Origin: Elusimicrobiota bacterium
GTDB taxonomy: Bacteria; Elusimicrobiota; Elusimicrobia; UBA1565; UBA9628
Assembly: GCA_016182905.1 (NCBI GenBank)
Contig: JACPFR010000024.1
Location: 90,104 to 154,103 of the forward strand
DNA: 64,000 nucleotides
Direction: 5' to 3'
Of this stretch, positions 32,494 to 40,361 are shown one piece after another; the first letter of the stretch is position 1, and every line of letters starts with the position of its first letter. The notes beneath the pieces are model-generated. The model searched no databases. It was given only the letters and a program-made list of their open reading frames with translations, and was not told where the DNA came from. The translations under genes and the position numbers were made by a program.

Positions 32494-34235
32494 CAGGGCT
32501 TCAGGCGGCGCGAGGCGAGGTACACCGTGAGCGCCAGCGCGCTGAAGCCGCCGCAGATCCAGTACAGCGCGACGGCCGCCGGCATCGCGCCGAGCAGGCC
32601 GCCGAGCGCCAGCGACAGCAGCGACGAGCCGATCACGAAGGCGCCGTACAGGAAGCTGATCGCGCGGGGCTGGTCCTTCTCCGAGACCGTCCGCTGGACC
32701 TCGGAGCGCAGCGACAGGTCGCTGGCGGCCCAGGTGAGCGAAGAGAAGAGGATCAGGGGCAGGAGCAGCGGCAGGCTCGTCGAGAAGGCCAGGACCCAGG
32801 TGAGCAGGAGGCCGAGCGCGCCCCACTTGACCCAGCCGTGGGAGCCGGGGAAGCGCGCGGCCAGGCGCAGCAGTACGGCCGCGCCGGCGAGCTCGCCGGC
32901 GTTCGAGGCGGTGAGCAGCCAGGCCGAGGCCGCGGGGTTCTCGAGCACGGTCTTCGCGAAGACGGGGATCAGCAGGTTCTCGAAGACGCGATGGACGATC
33001 TGCGGCAGGACGAAGGCGAGCGCCACCCAGCGCATGCGCCCGTCGCCGATCACGAGCTTCGCGCCGGCCTTGATGTCGCTGAAATAGGCGCGGACCTTGG
33101 CGACGGCGCCGCTCTTGGCGGGAGGGTCGCCGGCGGGCAGGGGATGGCGGACGCGCCAGAAATACCACGCGGCGAGGGCGAACGCCGGGGGCTGGATCGC
33201 GAGGGACCACAGCGGGCCGACGAAGGCGATGAGCGCGCCCGCCGTCAGCGCGCCGATCACGCCCGCGACCTCGTAGGAGATGTGCAGCTTCGCGTTGTAC
33301 TTCTTGAGCGCGGCCTCGTCCTGGCCGAGGAGCAAAGTGGGGATCGAGTGGCGCGTGGTCTCGATGACGCCGGTGACGCCGCCGATGAGGAGGTAGAGGG
33401 GGATCAAGGTCGGCATCGACAGCGCGCCGGCGGCGCCGACGGCGATCAAGGTCCCGACGAGGGCGGCCTGCGCGAGGACGGCTCCCGCGAGGACTTTGCG
33501 GGCGGAGAAGCGGTCGGCGAGGCCGCCCGCCATGGCGGCGAAGATCGCCTGAGAGAGGCCGTAGACGACGACGAGGCCGGCGACGGCGGAGATGCCGCCG
33601 AAGGCGGTGAGCGCCAGCATGGGCACGCTGAGGGTGATGGTCTCCATGCCGGACTTCATGACGGCGGTGCCGACCATCATGCGGCGGACGTTCTTGGAGG
33701 TCTCGGGGGCGGGGGTCGGAGTACGCGGCGCGGGGTCGGACGGGACGGCGGAAAGGAAGGGAGAGTCGAAGTGCGCGGGGGCGGCGAGGACGGCGGGGGA
33801 GTCGGCGCGGCGGGTCAGGGCCTCTCCGGTCAGCAGGGAGAAGCTTTCGGCGGCGGCGGCGGGGGCGTGCGAGACGGGGAGGTCGGGAAGAGCCTTCGTG
33901 AGGGCCGAGGCGGCTTCGACGCGGACGGATAACGGCGACGGTTTGACGGGCTCCATCCCGGGAACGGCGACGGATCTGATGCTTGCCGGCGAAACGGCGG
34001 CCTGGAGCGCCGGCGCGGCCGCGACGGATAATCCGAGGGAGGAGGGCGACATCAACGGCGACGGCAACGACATTAACGACAACGGAGTGGAGAAGCTCGA
34101 GGAGAGACCGGCGCCCGCAACGGAAGGAACGACGCGCGGGGCGTTGATCGTAATGGTACGGATTTGTGCGACGGCGTCGGCGGGGACCGAAGCCGAGACC
34201 AATGATAATACGGCGAGGAAGCGGACGGCTCTCAT
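32493..34235 (-). CDS. MFS transporter with long exported N-terminal region
   Basis: 580 aa. A signal peptide (MRAVRFLAVLSLVSASVPADA) and about 160 residues of Ala/Pro/Ser-rich low-complexity sequence precede a 12-helix MFS domain (about 185-580) with VVVYGLSQAIFAAMAGGLAD and a motif-A-like GGLADRFSARKVL. Ordinary MFS proteins have no such extension, so the first 180 residues should lie outside the inner membrane. The substrate is not inferable. It lies 6 bp after the CPBP protease gene, which has the same kind of N-terminus, and upstream of the GNAT gene. Confidence 0.85.
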   Translation of the reverse strand: MRAVRFLAVLSLVSASVPADAVAQIRTITINAPRVVPSVAGAGLSSSFSTPLSLMSLPSPLMSPSSLGLSVAAAPALQAAVSPASIRSVAVPGMEPVKPSPLSVRVEAASALTKALPDLPVSHAPAAAAESFSLLTGEALTRRADSPAVLAAPAHFDSPFLSAVPSDPAPRTPTPAPETSKNVRRMMVGTAVMKSGMETITLSVPMLALTAFGGISAVAGLVVVYGLSQAIFAAMAGGLADRFSARKVLAGAVLAQAALVGTLIAVGAAGALSMPTLIPLYLLIGGVTGVIETTRHSIPTLLLGQDEAALKKYNAKLHISYEVAGVIGALTAGALIAFVGPLWSLAIQPPAFALAAWYFWRVRHPLPAGDPPAKSGAVAKVRAYFSDIKAGAKLVIGDGRMRWVALAFVLPQIVHRVFENLLIPVFAKTVLENPAASAWLLTASNAGELAGAAVLLRLAARFPGSHGWVKWGALGLLLTWVLAFSTSLPLLLPLILFSSLTWAASDLSLRSEVQRTVSEKDQPRAISFLYGAFVIGSSLLSLALGGLLGAMPAAVALYWICGGFSALALTVYLASRRLKP

Positions 34236-34241
34236 CTCTGT

Positions 34242-35582
34242 TTAGGCCTTCCGGCTCCGGAGCATCGTGATCCCCTTCACGATCAGCGCGATCGCGCCGA
34301 TGATCCAGAAGATGTTGGGCATGAGGAAGAAGTAGCCGAGGGCCAGGACGCCGGCCATGAGGAACGAGAGTCCGGCGGTCAGGGGCTTAGGGGTCAGGGC
34401 GCCGGAGGCGATGTCGGGCTTCTGGGCGCGGACGACCTTGGCGGCGCGCAGGGCGAAGTACAGCGCCGCGGGGACGACCGCGAGGCCGAGCCAGGGCAGG
34501 CCGAGGGCGGAGAAGACGACGGAGAGGGCGAGCAGGCCGTTGAAGAAGCCGTGGGCGGCCATCGAGGCGAGGATGCCTTCCTTGTGGTAGACGTGGCTGA
34601 GGATGAGGGCGTGAACGAAGCGGGTGAAGAAAAGCACCGGATCGGAGGTCTCGTGCAGGGCGACGAAGATGAACGAGGTGATGGCCGCGGGAACGACGAA
34701 GTCGCCGATGCGGAGCTTGGCCGTCAGTTGGGAGAGCTTCTTCTGAAGGCCGCCGCGGAAGATGGCCTCCTCGGAGACCGGGGCCATCACGGCGGCGCCG
34801 ATCCACATCGCCAGCGCCGACAGGATGGTCGGCACTTCGCCCGCGCTGGGGCCCTGGTAGTTCGGGTGCAAGACGTAGCCGAACAGCTGGGCGATCACGA
34901 CGGTGACCATGGTGACCGCGATCGGCACGACGGCGGCAAGGAAGCCGACGGAGAGCGTGCGCTTGACCGAGGTCGCGGGCGCTTCGTCCGGGCCGCGGAA
35001 GGACTTGACCCAGCGCGGGCCTTGGGCGGGGCCGCGGGACGGATCGAGGCGGGGGGCGCCGGAGGCGGCGGAGCGGGCGGAGACGGCGAGGGCGTCGGGG
35101 CGGGCGGCGGAGCCTTCGAACAGGCCGTCGAGGGCGGTCCGCGGGGCCTCGGCCGCGCCGGTCCTGGCGGCGGTCTCCAGGGCCTTCGTTCCGGTCTGAA
35201 GCGAGGAGAGAGCGGCGACGGGGGCGGCGGCTATAACGGGTGCGTTCGCCGCCGGTGCGGCGGACGCGGCGACGGCCTTGAGCGCGGCCGGCGAGGCGAT
35301 CGACGGCACCGCGGCGAAGACGCCGGCGGGCGCGTTCAGGACCGGCGTCAGCGCGGCGGAGGGGGTCAGCGAGGGGACGAGGCCGAGCCGGAGGCTCGCC
35401 GCCGGCAGGGCGAGGTTGGCGCCGCCCAGGCCGTGGATCGAGGCGCCCGCGGCGCCGATGGAGCCTGCGGGAACGGCCGCGCGCGCGGCGCCGACCGTCT
35501 GCGCGGCGGCCTGGTACGGGGCGAGGCCGGGGGCGGCGAGGAGGAGCGACAGCGCGACGAAAAAGCGGGCGATCCGGTTCAT
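34242..35582 (-). CDS. CPBP (CAAX-type) intramembrane protease with exported N-terminal region
   Basis: 446 aa. Signal peptide (MNRIARFFVALSLLLAAPGL) and about 175 residues of Ala-rich low complexity containing TALDGLFEGSAAR. A membrane domain (about 205-446) follows with the glutamate motif APVSEEAIFRGGL, SFIFVALHE and MAAHGFFNGLLAL, the CPBP/Abi metal-binding motifs. It probably cleaves membrane substrates or works in peptide maturation. TATACT (35594-35589) ends 6 nt before the ATG, giving a leaderless mRNA. It is first gene of a CPBP-MFS-GNAT operon. Confidence 0.87.
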   Translation of the reverse strand: MNRIARFFVALSLLLAAPGLAPYQAAAQTVGAARAAVPAGSIGAAGASIHGLGGANLALPAASLRLGLVPSLTPSAALTPVLNAPAGVFAAVPSIASPAALKAVAASAAPAANAPVIAAAPVAALSSLQTGTKALETAARTGAAEAPRTALDGLFEGSAARPDALAVSARSAASGAPRLDPSRGPAQGPRWVKSFRGPDEAPATSVKRTLSVGFLAAVVPIAVTMVTVVIAQLFGYVLHPNYQGPSAGEVPTILSALAMWIGAAVMAPVSEEAIFRGGLQKKLSQLTAKLRIGDFVVPAAITSFIFVALHETSDPVLFFTRFVHALILSHVYHKEGILASMAAHGFFNGLLALSVVFSALGLPWLGLAVVPAALYFALRAAKVVRAQKPDIASGALTPKPLTAGLSFLMAGVLALGYFFLMPNIFWIIGAIALIVKGITMLRSRKA

Positions 35583-35663
35583 GGGACCAGTATAGCGGGA
35601 GGAGGAGGGGCGGGCTCGGTCCGAGAGGGCGTTATTGGGGCGGCACAGTGCCTATGAGGAAGG

Positions 35664-35677
35664 AGGACCTAGGTCCT
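35664..35677. other. 14-bp perfect palindrome after rnd
   Basis: AGGACCTAGGTCCT lies 6 bp beyond the rnd stop codon, with nearby direct copies of its halves (CCTAGG). It may be a weak 3' end or a protein-binding site; there is no T-run. Confidence 0.35.
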
Positions 35678-35682
35678 AGGGT

Positions 35683-36849
35683 CTAAGCGGCTTTGCCGTT
35701 GGCGCGGGCGGCGGCGATGACCTTGAGGATGTCGTCGCCGTAGCGGGAGCGCTTGAGCTCGGACAGAGGGCCGAGCGGGTCCCCGCCGTGGTCGCGGCAG
35801 GCGTGGATGGCCAGCGTGCGCAGGTTCTCGGTCGTCATGATGACGACGGGCTCGACGGCGTCCTTCTCGGAGCGGCTCTTGCGCCAGGCGCGCAAGGCCT
35901 CGAAGGTCCGCCACTCGAGGTCGGTCAGGCGCTTGCGCTCGGGCGCGGCCGACGGGGGGCGCGTGATCGGCGGCGCGGCCTTGCCCCGCTCGACGGCGGC
36001 CAGCAGGCCGGAGGCGAAGCGCTCCAAGATGTAAGGCGACATGCCGCGCACCGCGGCCAGGGCCTCGCGCGTCTCGGGCATGGCCTGGGCCATGCGCACC
36101 ATCAGGTCCTCGGGCATGACGCGGAACGGCGCCCGGTCGCGCGACTGGGCCTGCTGCTCGCGGTACAGCCAGATCTCCTTGAGGACGGCCATCTGCTGGC
36201 CGCCGATGTCGTCGCGGCCGACGAGCTTCCAGTAGCCCTCCTGGTCGAAGGTCTTGAGGTTCGGCTCGAGGGCGGCGAGGTCGCGGAAGGACTCGAACGC
36301 GTCCTCCATGCGGCCCTTCTCGACGAGCATCTTCTTTTGGATGTCGGCCAGGCGCATCAGGAAATGGGTGTCGCCCTGGGCGTAGCGGATCATCTCGTGC
36401 GTCAGCGGGCGCTTGCCCCAGTCGGCGCGCTGCAGCTTCTTCGAGATCACGATCCCGAAGTGGCGCTCGATGGCGGCGGCCAGGCCGAGCTCCTTGGTGC
36501 CGAGGATGCGCGCGGCGATCATCGTGTCGTAGAGGTTGGCGAAGGTGAAGCCGTAGTCCCGCTTGAGGCAGAGCACGTCGTACTCGCCGGCGTGGAACAG
36601 CTTCTCGATCTTCGGGTCGGCGAACAGCGGGCCGAGGGCGGAGATGTCCTTGAACGCGATCGGGTCGACGATGAAGTCTTCCGTCGGCGTGGAGATCTGG
36701 ATCAGGCAGACCTTCTCCTTGTGGGCGTAGAAGCCGTTGGACTCGGTGTCGAAGGCCAGGCGGTCGCACTTGGCGAACTCGACGCACACCTCTTCGAGGT
36801 GCTCCTTGGCGGTGATCAGGGCGGCGGTTTTGATTTGGCTAAGCGGCAT
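35683..36849 (-). CDS. rnd: Ribonuclease D-like 3'-5' exonuclease
   Basis: 388 aa. DEDDy exonuclease domain in residues 1 to about 200: FDTESNGFYAHKEKVCLIQI, KLFHAGEYDVLCLKRDYGF, DTMIAARILG, and YAQGDTHFLMRL with the final Tyr/Asp pair. Two HRDC-like helical domains follow (about 215-295 and 310-385), as in RNase D. It trims tRNA and other RNA 3' ends. TATAGG lies near 36864. A terminator for proC is just upstream. Confidence 0.93.
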   Translation of the reverse strand: MPLSQIKTAALITAKEHLEEVCVEFAKCDRLAFDTESNGFYAHKEKVCLIQISTPTEDFIVDPIAFKDISALGPLFADPKIEKLFHAGEYDVLCLKRDYGFTFANLYDTMIAARILGTKELGLAAAIERHFGIVISKKLQRADWGKRPLTHEMIRYAQGDTHFLMRLADIQKKMLVEKGRMEDAFESFRDLAALEPNLKTFDQEGYWKLVGRDDIGGQQMAVLKEIWLYREQQAQSRDRAPFRVMPEDLMVRMAQAMPETREALAAVRGMSPYILERFASGLLAAVERGKAAPPITRPPSAAPERKRLTDLEWRTFEALRAWRKSRSEKDAVEPVVIMTTENLRTLAIHACRDHGGDPLGPLSELKRSRYGDDILKVIAAARANGKAA

Positions 36850-36871
36850 GTCGCGGCAAGTTCCCTATAAA

Positions 36872-36906
36872 TAAAAAGCCGGAAGCGCCCCAGCTCGGCG
36901 TTCCGG
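36872..36906 (-). terminator. Intrinsic terminator of proC
   Basis: On the minus strand CCGGAACGCC...GCGCTTCCGG forms a stem (36906-36879) followed by CTTTTTATTT. It lies 62 bp after the proC stop. A second small hairpin, ACCTGTT/AACAGGT (36914-36933), precedes it. Confidence 0.75.
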
Positions 36907-36967
36907 GTGAACTACCTGTTCTTTATAACAGGTAAGGGACGGTCCGTCAAGGCTGGAGGACGGCGCG

Positions 36968-37789
36968 TCAGGCGTCGAAGAGCCTCGAGAGCTCCTGCGA
37001 GCGCTTGGTCGCGGCCTCGACGCCGTCGATGAGGACGGAGCGCAGGCCCCTGCTCTCGAGGACGTGGATCGCGGTGATCGCGGTGCCGCCGGGCGTGGTG
37101 ACCTCGTCCTTCAGCACGGCGGGGTGCTTGCCGGACTCTAGAACGAGCTTGGCGGAGCCGTACACCGTCTGCGCGGCGAGCTTGGCCGCGACGGCGCGGG
37201 GGATGCCCATCTTCACGCCGCCGTCGATCATCGCCTCGATGGCCATGTAGATGTAGACCGGTCCCGAGCCGGAGAGGCCCGTGACGGCGTCGAGCGCGGA
37301 CTCCGGCAGGGTCACGACGAGGCCGATCGCGCCGAACACGGCCTCGGCGAGCTTGAGCTCGCGCTCGCTGGCGTGGGCGCCGGCGGCGACCGCGGTAGCG
37401 CCCGCGTCCACGAGGCAGGGGGTGTTGGGCATCGCGCGCACGACCGGCCCGTCCACGCGCAGGGCCTTGCTGATCGAGGCGGTCGTGACGCCCGCCATCA
37501 CCGAGATGACGAGCTGCTCGCCGGAGATATGGCCCGCCAGCTCCTCCATGACTTTCCGCGCCATCTGCGGCTTGACCGCGAGGATCACGATATCGGCGCC
37601 CGCGACGGCCTTCTTGTTGTCGGTCGAGGCGCGCACGCCCCATTTCTTCTGGAGCGCCGCGAGGGCCTCGGGGTCGCGCCGGGCGGCGACGATGCTCTTC
37701 GCGGGGACGAGCTTCGATCTGATCATGCCCCCGATCATGGCTCCCGCCATGTGCCCGGCCCCGATCACCGCGATGGTCTGGTTCTTCAT
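36968..37789 (-). CDS. proC: Pyrroline-5-carboxylate reductase
   Basis: 273 aa, normal ProC length. Last step of proline synthesis from glutamate. The NADPH-binding fold is TIAVIGAGHMAGAMIGGM. VILAVKPQ, VRAMPNTPCLVDAG and the C-terminal signature TGLSGSGPVYIYMAIEAMID with TPGGTAITAIHVLE are all present. AGGAGT precedes the ATG by 4-9 nt, so it is leadered. It is a single gene ended by the terminator at 36872-36906. Confidence 0.97.
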   Translation of the reverse strand: MKNQTIAVIGAGHMAGAMIGGMIRSKLVPAKSIVAARRDPEALAALQKKWGVRASTDNKKAVAGADIVILAVKPQMARKVMEELAGHISGEQLVISVMAGVTTASISKALRVDGPVVRAMPNTPCLVDAGATAVAAGAHASERELKLAEAVFGAIGLVVTLPESALDAVTGLSGSGPVYIYMAIEAMIDGGVKMGIPRAVAAKLAAQTVYGSAKLVLESGKHPAVLKDEVTTPGGTAITAIHVLESRGLRSVLIDGVEAATKRSQELSRLFDA

Positions 37790-37877
37790 AGGACTCCTAT
37801 ATAACAGCCGCGCCCGGAGGCGTCAAGGACGTGATCCCGGTCACGGGAAACATTCGCTGAATCGTAACACCCATGTA

Positions 37878-37906
37878 ATGACATTCCGGGCCTCCCGGGC
37901 TATACT
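37878..37906 (+). promoter_or_regulatory. Leaderless promoter of the 49-codon gene
   Basis: ATGACA (37878-37883), 17-nt spacer, TATACT (37901-37906), then 6 nt to the ATG at 37913. Confidence 0.7.
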
Positions 37907-37912
37907 CCATCC

Positions 37913-38062
37913 ATGAAGCTCGCGCTCTCCGCCAAGGTGACCATCGACCCCCGCCGGCTCCTCAAGAGCCGCTGGATCCACGACACCGCGCACCGCATCG
38001 TCGACTCGCTGCGCAAGGCGCAGGACGACGCGCGCCGCCAGGAGACCCGGCGCCGGCACTGA
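37913..38062 (+). CDS. Small basic protein, 49 aa
   Basis: A short frame with strong support from context: it has its own promoter (ATGACA-17-TATACT) whose -10 ends 6 nt before the ATG, and a strong terminator 24 bp after the stop. The product begins MKLALSAKVTIDPRRLLKSR and is rich in Arg, Lys and His (ending RRQETRRRH), with a likely amphipathic helix (about residues 20-49). No family is recognised. A small nucleic-acid- or ribosome-associated protein is possible by charge alone. Confidence 0.6.
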   Translation: MKLALSAKVTIDPRRLLKSRWIHDTAHRIVDSLRKAQDDARRQETRRRH

Positions 38063-38085
38063 ATTTTCGGCCCACCGAAAGACAG

Positions 38086-38127
38086 GCGCCCGGGGGCGAT
38101 AATAAACCCCCGGGCGCTTCGTTTTTT
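38086..38127 (+). terminator. Intrinsic terminator after the 49-codon gene
   Basis: Perfect 11-bp stem GCGCCCGGGGG (38086-38096) / CCCCCGGGCGC (38107-38117), then TTCG and TTTTTT (38122-38127). A second hairpin, TTTCTCCC-CGAA-GGGAGAAA, follows and may serve the opposing histone gene. Confidence 0.85.
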
Positions 38128-38146
38128 CTCCCCGAAGGGAGAAAGG

Positions 38147-38341
38147 CTACATGTTGATGAAGTCGTGGGCGCGGACGGTCTTGCGGCCGTTCGCCTTGGC
38201 GCGCTTGGCGGCCTGCTCGAGCAGCCAGTAGGCCCAGCCGTTGAGTCCGTCCAGCGCGTCTCCCGACGTGTTGCAGCCGGCCTTCTTCAGGATCGCCTTC
38301 GCCTTGCTCGCGATCACGAGCGGTTCCATCTTCTTCGCCAT
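38147..38341 (-). CDS. Bacterial histone (histone-fold, Bd0055/DUF1931-like)
   Basis: 64 aa from the ATG at 38341, with GGAGGA at a good distance. The sequence MAKKMEPLVIASKAKAILKK, a short loop (AGCNTSGDALDGLN), a long central helix (GWAYWLLEQAAKRAKANG) and the C-terminal RKTVRAHDFINM reproduce the alpha1-loop-alpha2-loop-alpha3 histone fold. GRKTVxAxD matches the GRKTI.AEDI loop-2 motif of archaeal histones and the short bacterial histones described in Bdellovibrio. There is no tail. It probably dimerises and binds DNA as a nucleoid protein. It is a single gene with its own promoter, and at 64 residues it is normal for the family. Confidence 0.85.
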   Translation of the reverse strand: MAKKMEPLVIASKAKAILKKAGCNTSGDALDGLNGWAYWLLEQAAKRAKANGRKTVRAHDFINM

Positions 38342-38381
38342 ATCGTTGTCCTCCGGAGCCCCTCGGGGGCTTCGACGTCCC

Positions 38382-38410
38382 ATCCTACTTAACCAAGTTT
38401 ACGGCTACAA
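38382..38410 (-). promoter_or_regulatory. Promoter of the histone gene
   Basis: Minus strand: TTGTAG (38410-38405), 17-nt spacer, TAGGAT (38387-38382). The start would lie near 38375, giving a 34-nt leader with GGAGGA. It overlaps the -10 region of the divergent glycosyltransferase gene, so the two may compete for polymerase. Confidence 0.7.
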
Positions 38411-38418
38411 TAATGATC

Positions 38419-39831
38419 GTGAGAGAGGACCGGGCGAAGAGGGGCGGCTTAGCGGTCATGGCGGCGGCGGCGATCCTGGCGGGGACCGTCCTGCGCGTCC
38501 TGTTCCTCGGGGCGAGATCCCTCTGGCTCGACGAGGCGAGCGTCCTGTTCCTCGCCGGGAAGCCGCTGTCCGAGCTGGTCCCCGCGCTCGTGAACAACGA
38601 GTTCAACCCGCCTCTGTACTTCGCGCTGATGCGGTTCTGGCTGAAGGCCTTCCCGGACCCGCGCCTGGGCTTGAGGCTGTTCTCGGCGCTGTGCGGCGTC
38701 GCCTCGCTGTTCGCGTTCCGCGCGCTCGCGGACAAAGTCCTCCCGGAGCGTGTGCGCCTGCCCGCGCTCTGGCTCGCGGCGGCGTCGTCCTTCTGGATCC
38801 ACGTCGCGCAGGACGGGCGCTGCTATTCCCTGCTGCTGCTGGTGAGCCTGCTCTCGACGCTCGCGGTCGTCGAGCTGTCGGAGGAAAATCCCCGCCGGCG
38901 GGCGCTTGCGGCCTACGCGCTTCTGGCGGGACTCGGCCTCTACACGCACTACTATTACGCGATCCTGCTCGCGGGCCACGCCGTCTGGCTCGGGCGGAAG
39001 ATGAAGGACCGCCTCGCCTGGCTGCTCGCGCACGGGGCCGCGGTCCTGATGTTCGCGCCGTGGCTGCCGAGCCTCGCGGCGCAGGCCCGGGTGCACGGGG
39101 GGGAGGCGGTCGTCGGAGAGCCGCTGACCTTCCCGCGCGTCCTGGACCTGCTCGGCACGGCCTTCTTCGACGTCACCTTCCTCGGCCTGGCGCTGCCGGC
39201 CTGGACCGGGGTCGCCGTCGGCGCCGGGTTCGCGGCGCTGGCGCTGTCCGCCGCCGCGGACGCGCGCCGCGCGCCCCGCGGCTCCCCCGAGTCCCGCGCC
39301 CTCGATCTCGCGCTGACCCACGTCGCGGCGGCGCTCGCCCTCATCGTCTGCGTCGAGCTGGTCGGCGGCCGCCCCGTCACCCAGGCGCGCTACTTCACGC
39401 CGCTGTCGCCGGTCCTGCTCCTGCTCGCCGCGCTCGGCGTCCGGCGGAGCTGGACGAAGGCCGCCGCCGGCGTCGTGGTCGCCGCGGGCTGCGCCGGCTA
39501 CTTCTTCTCGGCGCTCAACGTGGACCCCCGGCTCGACGCCCTGGCCGCCGTCATCCGCCGCTCGTCGGACGCGGGCGTTCCCGTCGTGCATCTCGGGCGG
39601 TACTACTACCTTCCGCTGCGCGTCTATTATCTCCCCGAGCGCCGGCACCTGCTCATGGCCTCGGCGGCGATCGGGATGGACTACCGGGGCATGCCGCCGT
39701 ATCCGGGCGTCGTCGAGGAGAAGGACCTCACGAGCCTGGGTCCCTGCGTCGTGGTCGACGAGAGCCGCGCCCTGTCGCTGGAGCGCGTGAGCCTGGCCAC
39801 CGGCGCCCGGCTCGCCGAGCTCCTCCGCTAG
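38419..39831 (+). CDS. GT39/ArnT-like membrane glycosyltransferase
   Basis: About 470 aa with a GTG start at 38419 (an ATG at 38413 lies only 1 nt after the -10 TACAAT at 38406-38411). It has 10-12 membrane segments. The first periplasmic loop carries the acidic signature GARSLWLDEASVL, then FNPPLYFALMRFW and AQDGRCYSLLLLVSLLSTLA, the layout of GT-C enzymes that use polyprenyl-phosphate sugars. YTHYYYAILLAGHAVWL is also typical. The acceptor (lipid, protein or polymer) is not inferable. It ends by overlapping the stop of the convergent exonuclease. Confidence 0.82.
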   Translation: MREDRAKRGGLAVMAAAAILAGTVLRVLFLGARSLWLDEASVLFLAGKPLSELVPALVNNEFNPPLYFALMRFWLKAFPDPRLGLRLFSALCGVASLFAFRALADKVLPERVRLPALWLAAASSFWIHVAQDGRCYSLLLLVSLLSTLAVVELSEENPRRRALAAYALLAGLGLYTHYYYAILLAGHAVWLGRKMKDRLAWLLAHGAAVLMFAPWLPSLAAQARVHGGEAVVGEPLTFPRVLDLLGTAFFDVTFLGLALPAWTGVAVGAGFAALALSAAADARRAPRGSPESRALDLALTHVAAALALIVCVELVGGRPVTQARYFTPLSPVLLLLAALGVRRSWTKAAAGVVVAAGCAGYFFSALNVDPRLDALAAVIRRSSDAGVPVVHLGRYYYLPLRVYYLPERRHLLMASAAIGMDYRGMPPYPGVVEEKDLTSLGPCVVVDESRALSLERVSLATGARLAELLR

Positions 39832-40361
39832 ATCCTGACGCCTTTCTTCTCGGCGGCGATGACGATCTGAGCGCACGCCAGCGCGTCGGACAGCGCCTCG
39901 TGGTGGTTGAGCTGGATGTTGAGGTGCTGGCAGACGTTGTTGAGCTTCGTCGGGTAGATGCTCCACGTGCTGCGCGCCAGGCGCACCGTGCAGACGAAGC
40001 GGTGCGCGGGCTTGGGAAGGCCCGCGGCCTCGCAGCAGGCGTTGAGGACGCCGCTGTCGAAGGGGGCGTTGTGGGCGGCCATGAACTCGACGCCCTTCAG
40101 GATCGGCGCGAGCTTGGGCCAGGCCTGGCCGAAGGTCGGCGCGTCGAGCACCTGCTCGGGCTTGATGCCGTGGATGTACGTGAACATGAAATCGGCCGGG
40201 GCGGGGGTGAAGAGGTCTCCTCCCTCGAGGCGGGGCGGCCGGATGAGCTGGACCTCCTTCCGGGTGATGACGCCGTGCTCGACGCGCACGAGGCCGACCG
40301 AGCAGGCGGAGTCGCGGCCCTGGTCGGCCGTCTCGAAGTCGATGGCGACGAAGACGGACAT
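39828..40361 (-). CDS. DnaQ-like DEDDh 3'-5' exonuclease
   Basis: 177 aa. Exo I is VFVAIDFETADQGRDSACSV, Exo II is FMAAHNAPFDSGVLNACCEA, and Exo III is HHEALSDALACAQIV with the catalytic His. This is the stand-alone epsilon-like family (PolC-exonuclease/YprB-type short proteins). It is probably a repair or RNA-trimming nuclease and not the replicative proofreader. It is the last gene of the hom-thrC-thrB-lysC operon, overlapping lysC (TGATG). Confidence 0.9.
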   Translation of the reverse strand: MSVFVAIDFETADQGRDSACSVGLVRVEHGVITRKEVQLIRPPRLEGGDLFTPAPADFMFTYIHGIKPEQVLDAPTFGQAWPKLAPILKGVEFMAAHNAPFDSGVLNACCEAAGLPKPAHRFVCTVRLARSTWSIYPTKLNNVCQHLNIQLNHHEALSDALACAQIVIAAEKKGVRI

